Shown here: in pieces, positions 51,572 through 60,910 of the stretch
Layout of the letters: the number at the start of each line of letters is the position of its first letter
How positions within the stretch are numbered: the stretch's first letter is position 1
NCBI GenBank assembly: GCA_052387255.1
Contig: JBQTJI010000014.1
Location: 59,602-123,601, forward strand
DNA from: JBBQXK01 sp052387255
GTDB taxonomy: Bacteria > Pseudomonadota > Alphaproteobacteria > Rhodobacterales > Rhodobacteraceae
Direction: 5' to 3'
DNA length: 64,000 nucleotides
Notes under the pieces: model-generated
The model's input: only the letters and a program-made list of their open reading frames with translations
Told to the model about the DNA's origin: nothing
The model's database searches: none
Made by a program: the position numbers and the translations under genes

Positions 51572-53179
51572 ATGAAAAGAGTGCTTGCGACAACCGCCCT
51601 GGCCCTGCTGACCCTGCCCGCCTTCGCGCAGGACTATACCCCCGACCCGAACGCCAAGCCCGGCGGCACCATCACCATCAGCTACAAGGACGACGTGGCC
51701 ACGCTGGACCCTGCCATCGGCTATGACTGGCAGAACTGGTCGATGATCAAGTCGCTGTTCGACAGCCTGATGGACTATGTCCCCGGCACCACCACGCTGC
51801 GGCCCGGCCTGGCGGAAAGCTATGCCATGTCCGAGGACGGGCTGGTCTATACCTTCAAGCTGCGCCCGGGCGTCACGTTCCACAACGGGCGCGAGATGAC
51901 GGCGGAGGATGTGAAGTATTCGCTGGACCGCGTGACCAACCCCGCCACGCAGTCGCCGGGTGCCGGCTTCTTCGCCTCGATCGCGGGGTATGACGCGGCG
52001 GGGGATGCCGGGCTGTCGGGGGTCAGGGTGATCGATCCCTTGACGGTCGAGATCACGCTGTCGCGCCCCGATGCCACGTTCCTGCATGTCATGGCGCTGA
52101 ACTTTTCGTCCGTGGTGCCGAAAGAGGGCGTCGATGCGGCGGCGGGTGACTTTGGCCACAAGCCGGTCGGCACCGGGGCCTACAAGCTGGCCGAATGGAC
52201 GACGGGCCAGCGGCTGGTGTTCGAGAAGAACGCCGACTACTGGCGTGCTGGCGTGCCCTATCTGGACGGCATCACGTTCGAGGTCGGGCAGGAGCCCATC
52301 GTCGCCCTGCTGCGCCTGCAGAGCGGCGAGGTCGACGTGCCCGGCGACGGCATCCCGCCAGCCAAGTTCACCGAGGTGATGGCCGACCCCGCACAGGCCG
52401 CCCGTGTCGTCGTCGGGGGGCAGTTGCACACCGGCTATGTCACGATGAACGTGACCTTGCCGCCCTTCGACAAGGTCGAGGTGCGCCGGGCGGTGAACAT
52501 GGCGATCAACAAGGACCGGATCGTGCAGATCATCAACGGCCGCGCCGTGCCCGCGACACAGCCCCTGCCGCCGTCGATGCCGGGCTATACGGCGGACTAT
52601 GCGGGCTATCCCTTTGACGTCGAGGGGGCGAAGAAGCTGCTGGCCGACGCAGGGCTGGCGGACGGGTTCGAGACCGAGCTTTACGTCATGAACACCGACC
52701 CCAACCCCCGCATCGCCCAGGCCATCCAGCAGGACCTGGCGGCCATCGGCGTCACCGTGACGCTGCAGTCGCTGGCGCAGGCCAACGTGATCGAGGCAGG
52801 GGGTGCCGGCACGGTGCCGATGATCTGGTCGGGCGGCATGGCCTGGATCGCGGACTTCCCCGATCCGTCGAACTTCTACGGCCCGATCCTGGGCTGCGGC
52901 GGCGCGGGCGAGGGCGGGTGGAACTGGTCCAAGTACTGCAACGCCGGGCTGGACGAGATGGCGACCAAGGCCGACAGCATGGCCGATCCGGCGATGATGG
53001 CCGACCGCCTTGCCGCCTGGTCCGATGTCTACATGAAGGTGATGGAGGATGCGCCCTGGGCCCCGGTGTTCAACGAACAGCGCTATACGATGAAGTCGGA
53101 ACGGATGGGCGGCGAGGATGCGCTGTTCGTCGATCCGGTGTCGATCCCGGTCAACTATGACTATGTGTTCGTGAAGTAG
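51572..53179 (+). CDS. Peptide/nickel-type ABC transporter substrate-binding protein (SBP_bac_5, importer B)
   Basis: 535 residues. A Sec signal peptide (about 1-19, ending LPAFAQ) contrasts with the Tat-like signal of the importer A protein. The family signature YTFKLRPGVTFHNGREMTAE is clear. It feeds the two permeases just upstream; the acetamidase gene starts 1 base after its stop, which suggests a simple amide ligand or a small amide released from it. Confidence 0.93.
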   Translation: MKRVLATTALALLTLPAFAQDYTPDPNAKPGGTITISYKDDVATLDPAIGYDWQNWSMIKSLFDSLMDYVPGTTTLRPGLAESYAMSEDGLVYTFKLRPGVTFHNGREMTAEDVKYSLDRVTNPATQSPGAGFFASIAGYDAAGDAGLSGVRVIDPLTVEITLSRPDATFLHVMALNFSSVVPKEGVDAAAGDFGHKPVGTGAYKLAEWTTGQRLVFEKNADYWRAGVPYLDGITFEVGQEPIVALLRLQSGEVDVPGDGIPPAKFTEVMADPAQAARVVVGGQLHTGYVTMNVTLPPFDKVEVRRAVNMAINKDRIVQIINGRAVPATQPLPPSMPGYTADYAGYPFDVEGAKKLLADAGLADGFETELYVMNTDPNPRIAQAIQQDLAAIGVTVTLQSLAQANVIEAGGAGTVPMIWSGGMAWIADFPDPSNFYGPILGCGGAGEGGWNWSKYCNAGLDEMATKADSMADPAMMADRLAAWSDVYMKVMEDAPWAPVFNEQRYTMKSERMGGEDALFVDPVSIPVNYDYVFVK

Positions 53180-53180
53180 G

Positions 53181-54140
53181 ATGTGCAGGGTCTGCGATTA
53201 CACGATCCACGGGGCACAGCACAACTTTGGCTGGGACAATTCCTTTGTCCCGGCCGTGCGGGCGGAACCCGGTGCGACGATCCTGTTTCACTGCCATGAC
53301 AGTTCGGCGGGCCAGCTTGGCCCGTCGTCCACGGTCGTCGATGTCACCACGCTGGACTTCGGCAAGATCAATCCGGTGTCGGGGCCGATCTTTGTCGAAG
53401 GGGCGTTGCCCGGCGATGCGCTCCGCGTCACCATCGAGGACTTCAGGCCCCAACTGCATGGCGGACGGGGCTTTGGCTGGACGGCCAACATTCCGGGCTT
53501 CGGCCTTTTGGCCGACCAGTTCACCGACCCCGCACTGCACCTGTGGTCCTATGACGCGAACCAGATGGCCCCGGCGCTGTGGGGGTCCGAGGGGCGCGTG
53601 CCGCTGAAACCCTTTGCCGGAACCATCGGCAATGCGCTGGCCGCGCCGGGGCTGCATTCCATCGTGCCGCCCCGGCGCGTGGGCGGCAACCTGGACATCC
53701 GCGACCTGACCTCGGGCGTCGTGCTGTACCTGCCGGTCGAGGTGCCGGGTGCCTTGTTCAGCGTGGGCGACACCCATGCCGCACAGGGCGACGGCGAGGT
53801 CTGCGGCACGGCCATCGAATCACCCATCGACGTGGTGCTGACGCTGGACCTTGTGAAGGGGGCGAACCTGAAGACCCCGCGCTTCACCACGCCGGGGCCG
53901 GTGACGCGGCATCTGGACGCCAAGGGGTACGAGGTGACGACCGGCATCGGGCCAGACCTGATGGCCGCCTCGCGCGATGCGGTGGCGCACATGGTGGACC
54001 TTCTGTGCGCGCAGCGCGGCATGGCGGCGGTGGAGGCCTACATGCTGGTATCGACCTGCGGTGATTTGCGCATATCCGAGATCGTGGACATGCCGAACTG
54101 GGTCGTCAGCTTCTACTTCCCGCGCTGCGTGTTTGAATGA
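53181..54140 (+). CDS. Acetamidase/formamidase family amidohydrolase
   Basis: 319 residues of the FmdA/AmdA family, which releases ammonia from short amides. Diagnostic parts are the opening PAVRAEPGATILFHCHD, GPIFVEGALPGDALRVTIED, the metal-binding-type FSVGDTHAAQGDGEVCGTAI, and a C-terminal IVDMPNWVVSF. There is no signal peptide. It lies between the binding protein and ATPase genes of importer B and overlaps the latter by ATGA, so import and hydrolysis are coupled in expression. Confidence 0.92.
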   Translation: MCRVCDYTIHGAQHNFGWDNSFVPAVRAEPGATILFHCHDSSAGQLGPSSTVVDVTTLDFGKINPVSGPIFVEGALPGDALRVTIEDFRPQLHGGRGFGWTANIPGFGLLADQFTDPALHLWSYDANQMAPALWGSEGRVPLKPFAGTIGNALAAPGLHSIVPPRRVGGNLDIRDLTSGVVLYLPVEVPGALFSVGDTHAAQGDGEVCGTAIESPIDVVLTLDLVKGANLKTPRFTTPGPVTRHLDAKGYEVTTGIGPDLMAASRDAVAHMVDLLCAQRGMAAVEAYMLVSTCGDLRISEIVDMPNWVVSFYFPRCVFE

Positions 54141-55966
54141 CGCCTGCCGGAACCCTGTCCGGGGCGGCACCCGCCCCGGACGCCCCGCCTGTGCTGTCGG
54201 TCGAGGGTCTGTGCATCGCGGTCAACACCGAGGCGGGCCTGAAACCTCTGGTCTCCGACCTGTCCTTCACCCTGGCGCGCGGCGAAACCCTGGCCATTGC
54301 GGGCGAAAGCGGGTCGGGAAAATCGATCACCGCGCTTGCCGTCATGGGCCTCTTGCCGCCCCCCGCCGTGCGCGTCACCGGGGGCCGCGTTGCCTTGGGC
54401 GCGACCTCCCTGACGGCCCTGCCAGAGGCGGCGATGCGTGGCATCCGGGGCGACCGGATCGCGATGATCTTCCAGGAACCGATGACCTCGCTCAACCCCG
54501 TGCTGACCATCGGCCTGCAACTGACCGAGGCGATCCGGGCGCACACCCGCGTCGATGCCACCGCCGCACGGACGCAGGCGGTCGAGGCCCTGCGCGCGGT
54601 GCGCCTGTCGCAACCGGAAACCCGCATGGGCCAGTACCCGCACGAATTGTCGGGCGGCATGCGGCAGCGCGTGATGATCGCCATGGCCCTGGCGCTGCGG
54701 CCAGAGGTGCTGATCGCGGACGAGCCGACCACCGCACTGGACGTGACCGTGCAGGCCGAGGTGCTGGACCTTCTGCGCGACCTGCAGCGCGATCTGGGCA
54801 CCGCGATCATCCTGATCACGCATGACATGGGCGTGGTGGCCGAGATGGCCGACCGCGTCGTGATCCTGCGCGACGGGCGGATGGTCGAGACGGGCGAGGT
54901 CCGCCGGATCTTCGCCGCCCCCCGTGCGCCCTACACCCGCGACCTTCTGGCCGCCGTGCCCCGGATGGGCCGAAGGGTTCCACCAGTGCCACGCACCCCC
55001 TCTCCCCTTGGGGGAGAGGGGGGGGGTGAGGGGGGATCGGCGCGCGACGGGGGCGGTCCGGTCATCGCCCGCCTGCGCGACGTGCAGGTGTGCTTCCCCC
55101 TGAAGACCGGCCTTCTGCACCGCACCACGCACCAGGTCCATGCCGTCGAATGCGTCAGCTTCGACATCCGCCGGGGCGAGACCTTTGCCCTTCTGGGCGA
55201 AAGCGGGTGCGGCAAGTCCACGCTGGCGCGCGCGATGGTGGGGCTTTTGCCGCACCGGGGCCGGATCGAGATTGCCGGGGAGTCCCTGTCTGACCTTGAT
55301 CCGGCGGGGGCCAAGGCGCTGCGCCGCCGCATCCAGATCGTCTTTCAGGACCCGATGGCGGCGCTGAACCCGCGTCTGACGGTGGGTGCGCTGATCGCCG
55401 AACCCCTGGTGATCCACCGCCTTGGAACGCCGTCCGAACAGCGGGCGCGGGTGGCCGACCTCTTGGCCCGCGTCGGACTGATGCCCGACCATGCCGCGCG
55501 CTATCCCCACGAGTTTTCGGGCGGCCAGCGGCAACGCATCTGCATCGCCCGCGCCCTGGCCCTGCAACCCGACCTCATCATCGCGGACGAGGCGGTGTCG
55601 GCGCTGGACGTGTCGGTGCAGGCCCGCGTCCTGGCCCTGCTGCGCGACCTGCAGCGCGACTTCGGGATCGCCTATCTGTTCATCAGCCACAACATGGCCG
55701 TGGTCGAGAACATCGCCGACCGGGTGGCGGTGATGCGCATGGGGCAGATCGTCGAGACGGGAACCTGTGCGCAGGTGTTCGGCGACCCGCAGCACCCCTA
55801 TACGCGGCGGCTGATCGACACCGTGCCGGTGCCCGATCCGGCCCGGCCGCGCCGCCCGGTGCCGCGCCCGGTCGGCGAACCGCCCAGCCCGGTGCACAGG
55901 GTGGGCCAGGCTCCGCCCCGCGCCGAGATGCGGGATGTCGGGCACGGCCATCTGGTGGCGTCGTGA
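54137..55966 (+). CDS. Peptide-type ABC transporter ATPase, DppD-DppF fusion (importer B)
   Basis: 609 residues with two ATPase domains: GESGSGKSITA, LSGGMRQRV and LIADEPTTALD in the first; GESGCGKSTLA, FSGGQRQRI and IIADEAVSALD in the second. The linker near residues 283-305 is coded by a GC-rich palindromic repeat and reads TPSPLGGEGGGEGG, a sequence typical of translated intergenic repeats. The frame is intact, so the insertion appears tolerated. It is the last gene of the plus-strand operon. Confidence 0.93.
   Translation: MTPAGTLSGAAPAPDAPPVLSVEGLCIAVNTEAGLKPLVSDLSFTLARGETLAIAGESGSGKSITALAVMGLLPPPAVRVTGGRVALGATSLTALPEAAMRGIRGDRIAMIFQEPMTSLNPVLTIGLQLTEAIRAHTRVDATAARTQAVEALRAVRLSQPETRMGQYPHELSGGMRQRVMIAMALALRPEVLIADEPTTALDVTVQAEVLDLLRDLQRDLGTAIILITHDMGVVAEMADRVVILRDGRMVETGEVRRIFAAPRAPYTRDLLAAVPRMGRRVPPVPRTPSPLGGEGGGEGGSARDGGGPVIARLRDVQVCFPLKTGLLHRTTHQVHAVECVSFDIRRGETFALLGESGCGKSTLARAMVGLLPHRGRIEIAGESLSDLDPAGAKALRRRIQIVFQDPMAALNPRLTVGALIAEPLVIHRLGTPSEQRARVADLLARVGLMPDHAARYPHEFSGGQRQRICIARALALQPDLIIADEAVSALDVSVQARVLALLRDLQRDFGIAYLFISHNMAVVENIADRVAVMRMGQIVETGTCAQVFGDPQHPYTRRLIDTVPVPDPARPRRPVPRPVGEPPSPVHRVGQAPPRAEMRDVGHGHLVAS
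54997..55023. repeat. GC-rich palindromic repeat inside a coding linker
   Basis: CCCCTCTCCCC-TTG-GGGGAGAGGGG-like inverted repeat (11-bp arms) followed by GGGGTGAGGGGGG. It looks like the palindromic intergenic repeats widespread in Gram-negative genomes, here read in frame as PSPLGGEGGGEGG between the two ATPase domains. Confidence 0.7.
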
Positions 55967-55972
55967 CCCGGG

Positions 55973-57214
55973 TCAGCCGCGCAAGCGTTGCAGCAGGATC
56001 AGCGTCGGCTCGCCGGTGACGGCCAAGCCCTGCGCGGCCTCGTAGCCGCTGATCGCGGCGCGGGTGCGGGGGCCGATCACGCCGTCGCTGCCTTCGGTGT
56101 CAAAGCCCTTGGCGGTCAGGCGGCGCTGCAGTTCCTGGCGGTCGGCGATGGTCATGCCCTGCCGGTCGGGCGGAAACTCGCCCCGGATCGCCTGGCCGCC
56201 GCGCAGCCGGTCGGACAGGTGGCCGACGCCGATCGCATAGTTCTCGGCGTTGTTGTAGCGCAGGATGACGTTGAAGTTCTGGAACAAGAGGAACGCCGGG
56301 CCGCTCGGCCCCGCCGGCACGATGATCGATCCCGACCCGTCGGGCAGCGCACCGCCCCCCGCCCGCGTCACCCCCTGTGCCGACCAGGCGGACGTCGCCT
56401 GCCCCTTGCCGCGCCCGGTCTGGCCCATGGCGAAACCGGCGGGCAGGCGCACCTCCAGCCCCCAGGGCTGCCCGCGCCGCCAGCCCGACTTCGCCAGATA
56501 GGCGGCGGTCGAGGCCAGGGCGTCGGTCGGATCGTCCGACCAGATGTCGCGCCGCCCGTCGCCGGTGAAATCGACGGCAAAGCCCTGATACGATGTGGGA
56601 ATGAACTGCGTGTGCCCCATCGCCCCGGCCCAGCTTCCGGTCATGCGCTCGGGGGTGATGTCGCCGTTCTGCAGGATGCGCAGGGCGGCCATAAGCTGTT
56701 GCTCGAAGAACTCGCCGCGCCGCCCGTCATAGGCCAGCGTCGCCAGGGCCGAGATCACCGGCACGTCGCCCCGCCGCGTGCCGTAGAAGCTTTCCAGGCC
56801 CCAGACGGCGGTGACGACATGCGCCTCGACCCCATAGCGCGCCTCGATCTGGCCCAGCACGCCGCCGTACTGTCGCAAGGCCGCCTGCCCCATCGAGACC
56901 CGCTGGTCCGAGGCGGCGATGGCCAGATAGTCCTGCAGCGTGCGGCTGAACTCGGTCTGGTTGCGGTCGCGTTCGACCACGCCGGGCAGGAAGCCTGCGC
57001 CCCGGAATGCGGCGTCCAGCGTGCCTGCGGGAATGCCGCGCGTCGCGGCCCGCTGCCGGAACCCTTGCACCCAGGCGTCGAACCCTGCGTTCGGCACCGG
57101 CCGCAGCGCGGGGTCTGCGGTGCTGCGACCCGGCAGCGGAACCCCGCCGCCCGCGCAGGCGGTCAGCAGGGTGGCGGCCAGGCCCAGGGTGACGGCGCGG
57201 CGGTCGGATCGCAT
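55973..57214 (-). CDS. Membrane-bound lytic murein transglycosylase (MltB-like) with peptidoglycan-binding domain
   Basis: 413 residues. Lipobox LLTAC with Cys20 marks an outer-membrane-facing lipoprotein. The MltB-type catalytic domain spans about residues 45-340, with catalytic Glu141 in WGLESFYG and AGAMGHTQFIPTSY further on. A peptidoglycan-binding domain occupies about 352-411 (DRQELQRRLTAKGFDTEGSD). It cleaves murein glycan strands to 1,6-anhydro ends. It is convergent with the importer B ATPase, with 6 bases between. Confidence 0.93.
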   Translation of the reverse strand: MRSDRRAVTLGLAATLLTACAGGGVPLPGRSTADPALRPVPNAGFDAWVQGFRQRAATRGIPAGTLDAAFRGAGFLPGVVERDRNQTEFSRTLQDYLAIAASDQRVSMGQAALRQYGGVLGQIEARYGVEAHVVTAVWGLESFYGTRRGDVPVISALATLAYDGRRGEFFEQQLMAALRILQNGDITPERMTGSWAGAMGHTQFIPTSYQGFAVDFTGDGRRDIWSDDPTDALASTAAYLAKSGWRRGQPWGLEVRLPAGFAMGQTGRGKGQATSAWSAQGVTRAGGGALPDGSGSIIVPAGPSGPAFLLFQNFNVILRYNNAENYAIGVGHLSDRLRGGQAIRGEFPPDRQGMTIADRQELQRRLTAKGFDTEGSDGVIGPRTRAAISGYEAAQGLAVTGEPTLILLQRLRG

Positions 57215-57402
57215 CGGGTCTGCCTCGTGCCTTGCTTCGCTCAGGCGGCAAGCCTATCCGATGCACCGGCGGCGTCAAACGGTTGACCCGCGCTGCCTGT
57301 CCGATTGGCGGTGTCGCGCCCGCATGGGGCACGGCTGCCGGATGGCCCATGCCCACCATGACGGCACCGCCTGTCCCGTGCCGGACAGCGGCGCGGCAGG
57401 CC

Positions 57403-57765
57403 TCAGCCGGTCAGGATGACCAGCCAGGCCACCCCCGCCGCGATGGCCGTCAGCGCGACCCCGGCCGAGCCGCAGTCCTTGGCCTTGGCGGCCCGGACGT
57501 GCCGTTCGGTCGAGATGTAGTCGATGGTTTCTTCGATGGCGGTGTTCAGCAGTTCCGCCGCCAGGACCAGCAGCCCCAGGGCCAGGATCAGCGCCCGCTC
57601 GCCCGGCGAAAGGTCCAGCGCCAGCGCCAGCGTGGCCGACAGGGCATTGGCGATGGTCCACTGGCGCAGCGACTTCTCGCTGGCCCAGGCGGCGCGCCAG
57701 CCGTCCAGCGACCAGCGGCAGGTGTTGGCAAAGCGCCGCAGTTCGCTGCCGATGTCGATGGCCAT
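57403..57765 (-). CDS. dgkA: Diacylglycerol kinase (DgkA-type)
   Basis: 120 residues, three-span inner-membrane kinase that recycles diacylglycerol to phosphatidate. The conserved block AAELLNTAIEETIDYI (about residues 69-84) holds the catalytic and metal-binding acidic residues (Glu71, Glu78) and Asn74; the N-terminal amphipathic part and the last span are also present. The gene stands alone between the transglycosylase and the M48 lipoprotein genes. Confidence 0.93.
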   Translation of the reverse strand: MAIDIGSELRRFANTCRWSLDGWRAAWASEKSLRQWTIANALSATLALALDLSPGERALILALGLLVLAAELLNTAIEETIDYISTERHVRAAKAKDCGSAGVALTAIAAGVAWLVILTG

Positions 57766-57847
57766 TCCGCCCCTCCCCCGATGTCAGGTCCCGCCCTTCG
57801 CAAGGCCCGGCCAAGGCTATGCCAAGGTGGCGCGCCGATCCAGTCGG

Positions 57848-58573
57848 TCAGCGCAAGCCCGCCACCGCCCGCCGCACGGTGGCCAGGCGCTGCGCATTGG
57901 GCGGATGGGTGCCGAGGAACCGGTTGCCGGGGTCGGGCAGCCTGCTGAAGAACGCCGATCCGCGCACCGGGTCAAACCCCGCGCGAAAGGCGATCTGGGT
58001 GCCAAGCGCGTCGGCCTGCAGCTCGAAGTCCTGGGAATAGCGCCGCGCGCCGACGACGGCCCCGACGTCCTGCGCCGCGCGCACGGCGGCGTCGTCGCCC
58101 CCCCCGAGCGTGGCCAGCACCCCCGCCAGGATCGCGCCCGCTGCGGCACTTTCGCGCTGCTGGGGCAGGTGGCCCAGGATGTGGTGCGCCGCCTCGTGGC
58201 CCAGCACGAAGGCGATCTCGTCCACGTTCCGCGCCCCCGCGATCAGGGTCAGGGTCAGGCCGATCACCGGACGCCCCGCGCGGTCCAGCGTCTGGAAGGC
58301 ATTCGGCGGCTGGCCGGGGCGGTCGTCGATGACGATGCGAAAGTCGCAGGGCATCGACCGGGTGCGCGCGCGGCACACCTGCTCGGCCACAGGCTCGACC
58401 CGTTCGACCGCCATGACAAAGTTCTGTGCCGCCGCGCGTGGCGGCAGTTGCGCCGACAGGCGGGCCGCGGCGGGCACCGGCCCCTCGACCGGCGCGGGCA
58501 GGACGACAGGTTCGGCGCAGCCTGCCAGAAGCAGGGAAAAGGCCACCACAAGCTGACGGACCCTCTGGCGCAA
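57848..58573 (-). CDS. M48-family metalloprotease lipoprotein
   Basis: 241 residues. Lipobox LLAGC (Cys19) after a short signal peptide. The zinc motif HEAAHH begins at His126 with Glu127; the third ligand is probably Glu184 in FELQADALG, as in M48/BepA-LoiP-like enzymes. It probably degrades or quality-controls envelope proteins in the periplasm. It is shorter than BepA and lacks a TPR part. Confidence 0.9.
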   Translation of the reverse strand: MRQRVRQLVVAFSLLLAGCAEPVVLPAPVEGPVPAAARLSAQLPPRAAAQNFVMAVERVEPVAEQVCRARTRSMPCDFRIVIDDRPGQPPNAFQTLDRAGRPVIGLTLTLIAGARNVDEIAFVLGHEAAHHILGHLPQQRESAAAGAILAGVLATLGGGDDAAVRAAQDVGAVVGARRYSQDFELQADALGTQIAFRAGFDPVRGSAFFSRLPDPGNRFLGTHPPNAQRLATVRRAVAGLR

Positions 58574-58692
58574 CCGCTGATCTCCCCTTGGGTATGTGCC
58601 CGAACCTAGCAGATGCCGCGCCCGCCGAAAGCCCCGCTCACGCAGCCTTGTGCGGCTTGCGGCCTTGGTCGGCGCGACCTATCCTTGGCACC

Positions 58693-58935
58693 ATGTTCAC
58701 CATCGAACACGAATTCGACGCAACCGTCGTGACCCTGATCGACGAAGGCAGTCCGCACCTGCAAGAGGATGTGGTGCTGGCCATGTTCGAGGATTGCGTC
58801 ACGCTGGAACAGCCCGACCCGCGCGACGGCGAGGTGCGGCGCGTGACCCTGTCGATGGCACAGGTGCGCGACCTGGCGGCGGCGCTGGACCTGCCCGAGG
58901 GCAGCTATCGCCTGGCCTCGGTGGCACGGGGCTAG
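58693..58935 (+). CDS. Small conserved-looking cytoplasmic protein
   Basis: 80 residues, not recognised. The sequence is balanced and acidic (IEHEFDATVVTLIDEG, VTLSMAQVRDLAAALDLPEG), consistent with a small folded alpha/beta protein. It has no signal peptide. It lies divergent from the M48 gene and 46 bases upstream of a small lipoprotein gene. Confidence 0.65.
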   Translation: MFTIEHEFDATVVTLIDEGSPHLQEDVVLAMFEDCVTLEQPDPRDGEVRRVTLSMAQVRDLAAALDLPEGSYRLASVARG

Positions 58936-58981
58936 GGAACCGGCGCGGCCGCGTCGGGTTTGGGTGTGAGGAGGGCCGACC

Positions 58982-59386
58982 ATGAAGCGCATAGTCCTGT
59001 TCGCGGCCCTTGGGGTGATGACCGCCTGCGGCACACCGCAGGAGATGTGCATCCTGCGCGAGACGCGCGACCTGCGCACGCTGGACCGGCTGATCGCCGA
59101 GACCGAGGGCAACATTTCGCGCGGCTATGCCATCCAGGAATACACCGACATCGTCGACTATTGGGGCACCTGCTATGAGCGGCAGCCGACGGGTGCCGAC
59201 GGCGTGCGCCCGCCGCCCGTGCCCTACACCTGCCGCCGCGACCGCGAGATCACGAGAACAAGGGCGGTGGCCATCGACCTGGGGGCGGAACGGCAGAAGC
59301 TGGCCAGCATGCAGTCCAAGCGGCGCGACCTATCGCGCGCCGCCGAAGCGCCGATCGCGGCCTGTCGGGCGGCCCATCCGGAATAA
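58982..59386 (+). CDS. Small predicted lipoprotein
   Basis: 134 residues. A signal peptide with lipobox GVMTAC places a lipidated Cys at 16. The mature part is charged and helical with two Cys (WGTCYERQ and YTCRRDRE) that could pair. No family is recognised. Its TAA abuts the stop of the convergent TctA gene with no gap. Confidence 0.75.
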   Translation: MKRIVLFAALGVMTACGTPQEMCILRETRDLRTLDRLIAETEGNISRGYAIQEYTDIVDYWGTCYERQPTGADGVRPPPVPYTCRRDREITRTRAVAIDLGAERQKLASMQSKRRDLSRAAEAPIAACRAAHPE

Positions 59387-60904
59387 TCAGTCGTCGTCGC
59401 CACCGAACTGCGACAGCACCTGCCCCCGTCCCCGCAGGCGCAGCAGCATCGGCACCAGGAACGCCAGGGCCGCAATCACCAGCAGGGTGGCCGACAGGGG
59501 CGTGGAGACCAGCGTCATGTAGTCGCCCTGCGCGATGGCCAGCGCACGGCGCAGTTGCTGTTCCGCCATCGGCCCCAGGATCAGCCCCACCACCACCGGC
59601 GCGATGGGATAGCCATAGAGGCGCATCAGGTACCCCATGATCCCGAAGATCAGCAGCATCCCCAACTCGACCGGCGACGGGTTGACCCCGATGGTTCCCA
59701 GCGAGGCGAACAGAAGGATGCCCGCGTACAGCCAGTGGCGCGGGATCGACAGCAGTTTCACCCACAGCCGGATCAGCGGCAGGTTCAGAACCAGAAGCAT
59801 GAAGTTGGCGATCAGCAGGCTGGCGATCAGGCCCCAGACCAGTTGCGGTGCCGTGGCGAACAACAGGGGCCCCGGTTGCAGGCCGAACTGCTGGAACCCC
59901 GCCAGCATGATCGCCGCCGTTGCCGTCGTCGGCAGGCCCAGTGTCAGCAGCGGCACCAGCGTTCCGGCGGCGGCGGCGTTGTTCGCGGCCTCGGGGCCGG
60001 CCACACCCTCGATGGCACCATGGCCGAATTCCTCGGGGTGTTTCGACAGGCGCTTTTCGGTGCCGTAGCTGAGGAAACTGGCGATGTCCGCGCCACCCGC
60101 AGGCATGGCCCCGATGGGAAAGCCGATGGCGCTGCCGCGCAGCCAGGCCTTCCACGACCGCGCCCAGTCGGATTTCGTCATGGCGACCGAACCCTTGAGT
60201 TCTTGCACCTTGTCGTCCTGCCCGCCGGTCTTCGCGGCGACGAACAGGCACTCGCCCAGGGCGAACATCGCGACGGCCAATGTGGTGACCTCGACCCCGT
60301 CCAGCAGCTGCGGCACCCCGAACGACATCCGCGCCTGCCCGGTCAGCCCGTCGATGCCCACGACCGCCAGCCCCAGCCCGATGAACAGCGAGGTCATGCC
60401 CTTGAGCGCCGAATCGCCGAAGGCGGCGGAAACGGTCACGAAGGCCAGCACCATCAGCGCGAAGTATTCGCGCGGGCCGAAGACAAGGGCCAGTTTCACG
60501 ATGTGGGGGGCCAGGAAAGCCAGCGCCAGCGTTGCCAGCAGGCCCGCGACGAACGACCCGATGGCGGCGGTGGCCAGCGCGGGCCCGCCCCGGCCTGCGC
60601 GGGCCATCTTGTTGCCCTCGAGCGCGGTCACGATGGAGGCGCTTTCGCCCGGCGTGTTCAAGAGGATCGAGGTGGTCGACCCGCCGTACATGCCCCCATA
60701 GTAGATGCCCGCGAACATGATCAGCGACCCGGCAGGGTCGAGGCCATAGGTCACCGGCAGCAGCAGCGCCACCGTCAGCGCCGGGCCGATGCCGGGCAAA
60801 ACGCCCACGGCAGTGCCAAGCGTCACGCCGATCAGGGCATAGAGCAGGATCATCGGCTGCATCGCCGTGCCCAGACCCTGCACCAGAAGATCGAAGGTGC
60901 CCAT
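59387..60904 (-). CDS. tctA: Tripartite tricarboxylate transporter, large membrane subunit (TctA)
   Basis: 505 residues with about 12 spans, the normal length. Family landmarks are GTAVGVLPGIGPALTVALLLP near residue 30, GGMYGGSTTSILLNTPGE (about 69-86) and FLSYGTEKRLSKHPEEFG (about 280-300). It is the main translocation subunit for a carboxylate, driven by the sodium or proton gradient, with the binding protein and small subunit encoded upstream in the same operon. Confidence 0.95.
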   Translation of the reverse strand: MGTFDLLVQGLGTAMQPMILLYALIGVTLGTAVGVLPGIGPALTVALLLPVTYGLDPAGSLIMFAGIYYGGMYGGSTTSILLNTPGESASIVTALEGNKMARAGRGGPALATAAIGSFVAGLLATLALAFLAPHIVKLALVFGPREYFALMVLAFVTVSAAFGDSALKGMTSLFIGLGLAVVGIDGLTGQARMSFGVPQLLDGVEVTTLAVAMFALGECLFVAAKTGGQDDKVQELKGSVAMTKSDWARSWKAWLRGSAIGFPIGAMPAGGADIASFLSYGTEKRLSKHPEEFGHGAIEGVAGPEAANNAAAAGTLVPLLTLGLPTTATAAIMLAGFQQFGLQPGPLLFATAPQLVWGLIASLLIANFMLLVLNLPLIRLWVKLLSIPRHWLYAGILLFASLGTIGVNPSPVELGMLLIFGIMGYLMRLYGYPIAPVVVGLILGPMAEQQLRRALAIAQGDYMTLVSTPLSATLLVIAALAFLVPMLLRLRGRGQVLSQFGGDDD

Positions 60905-60910
60905 CGCGCC

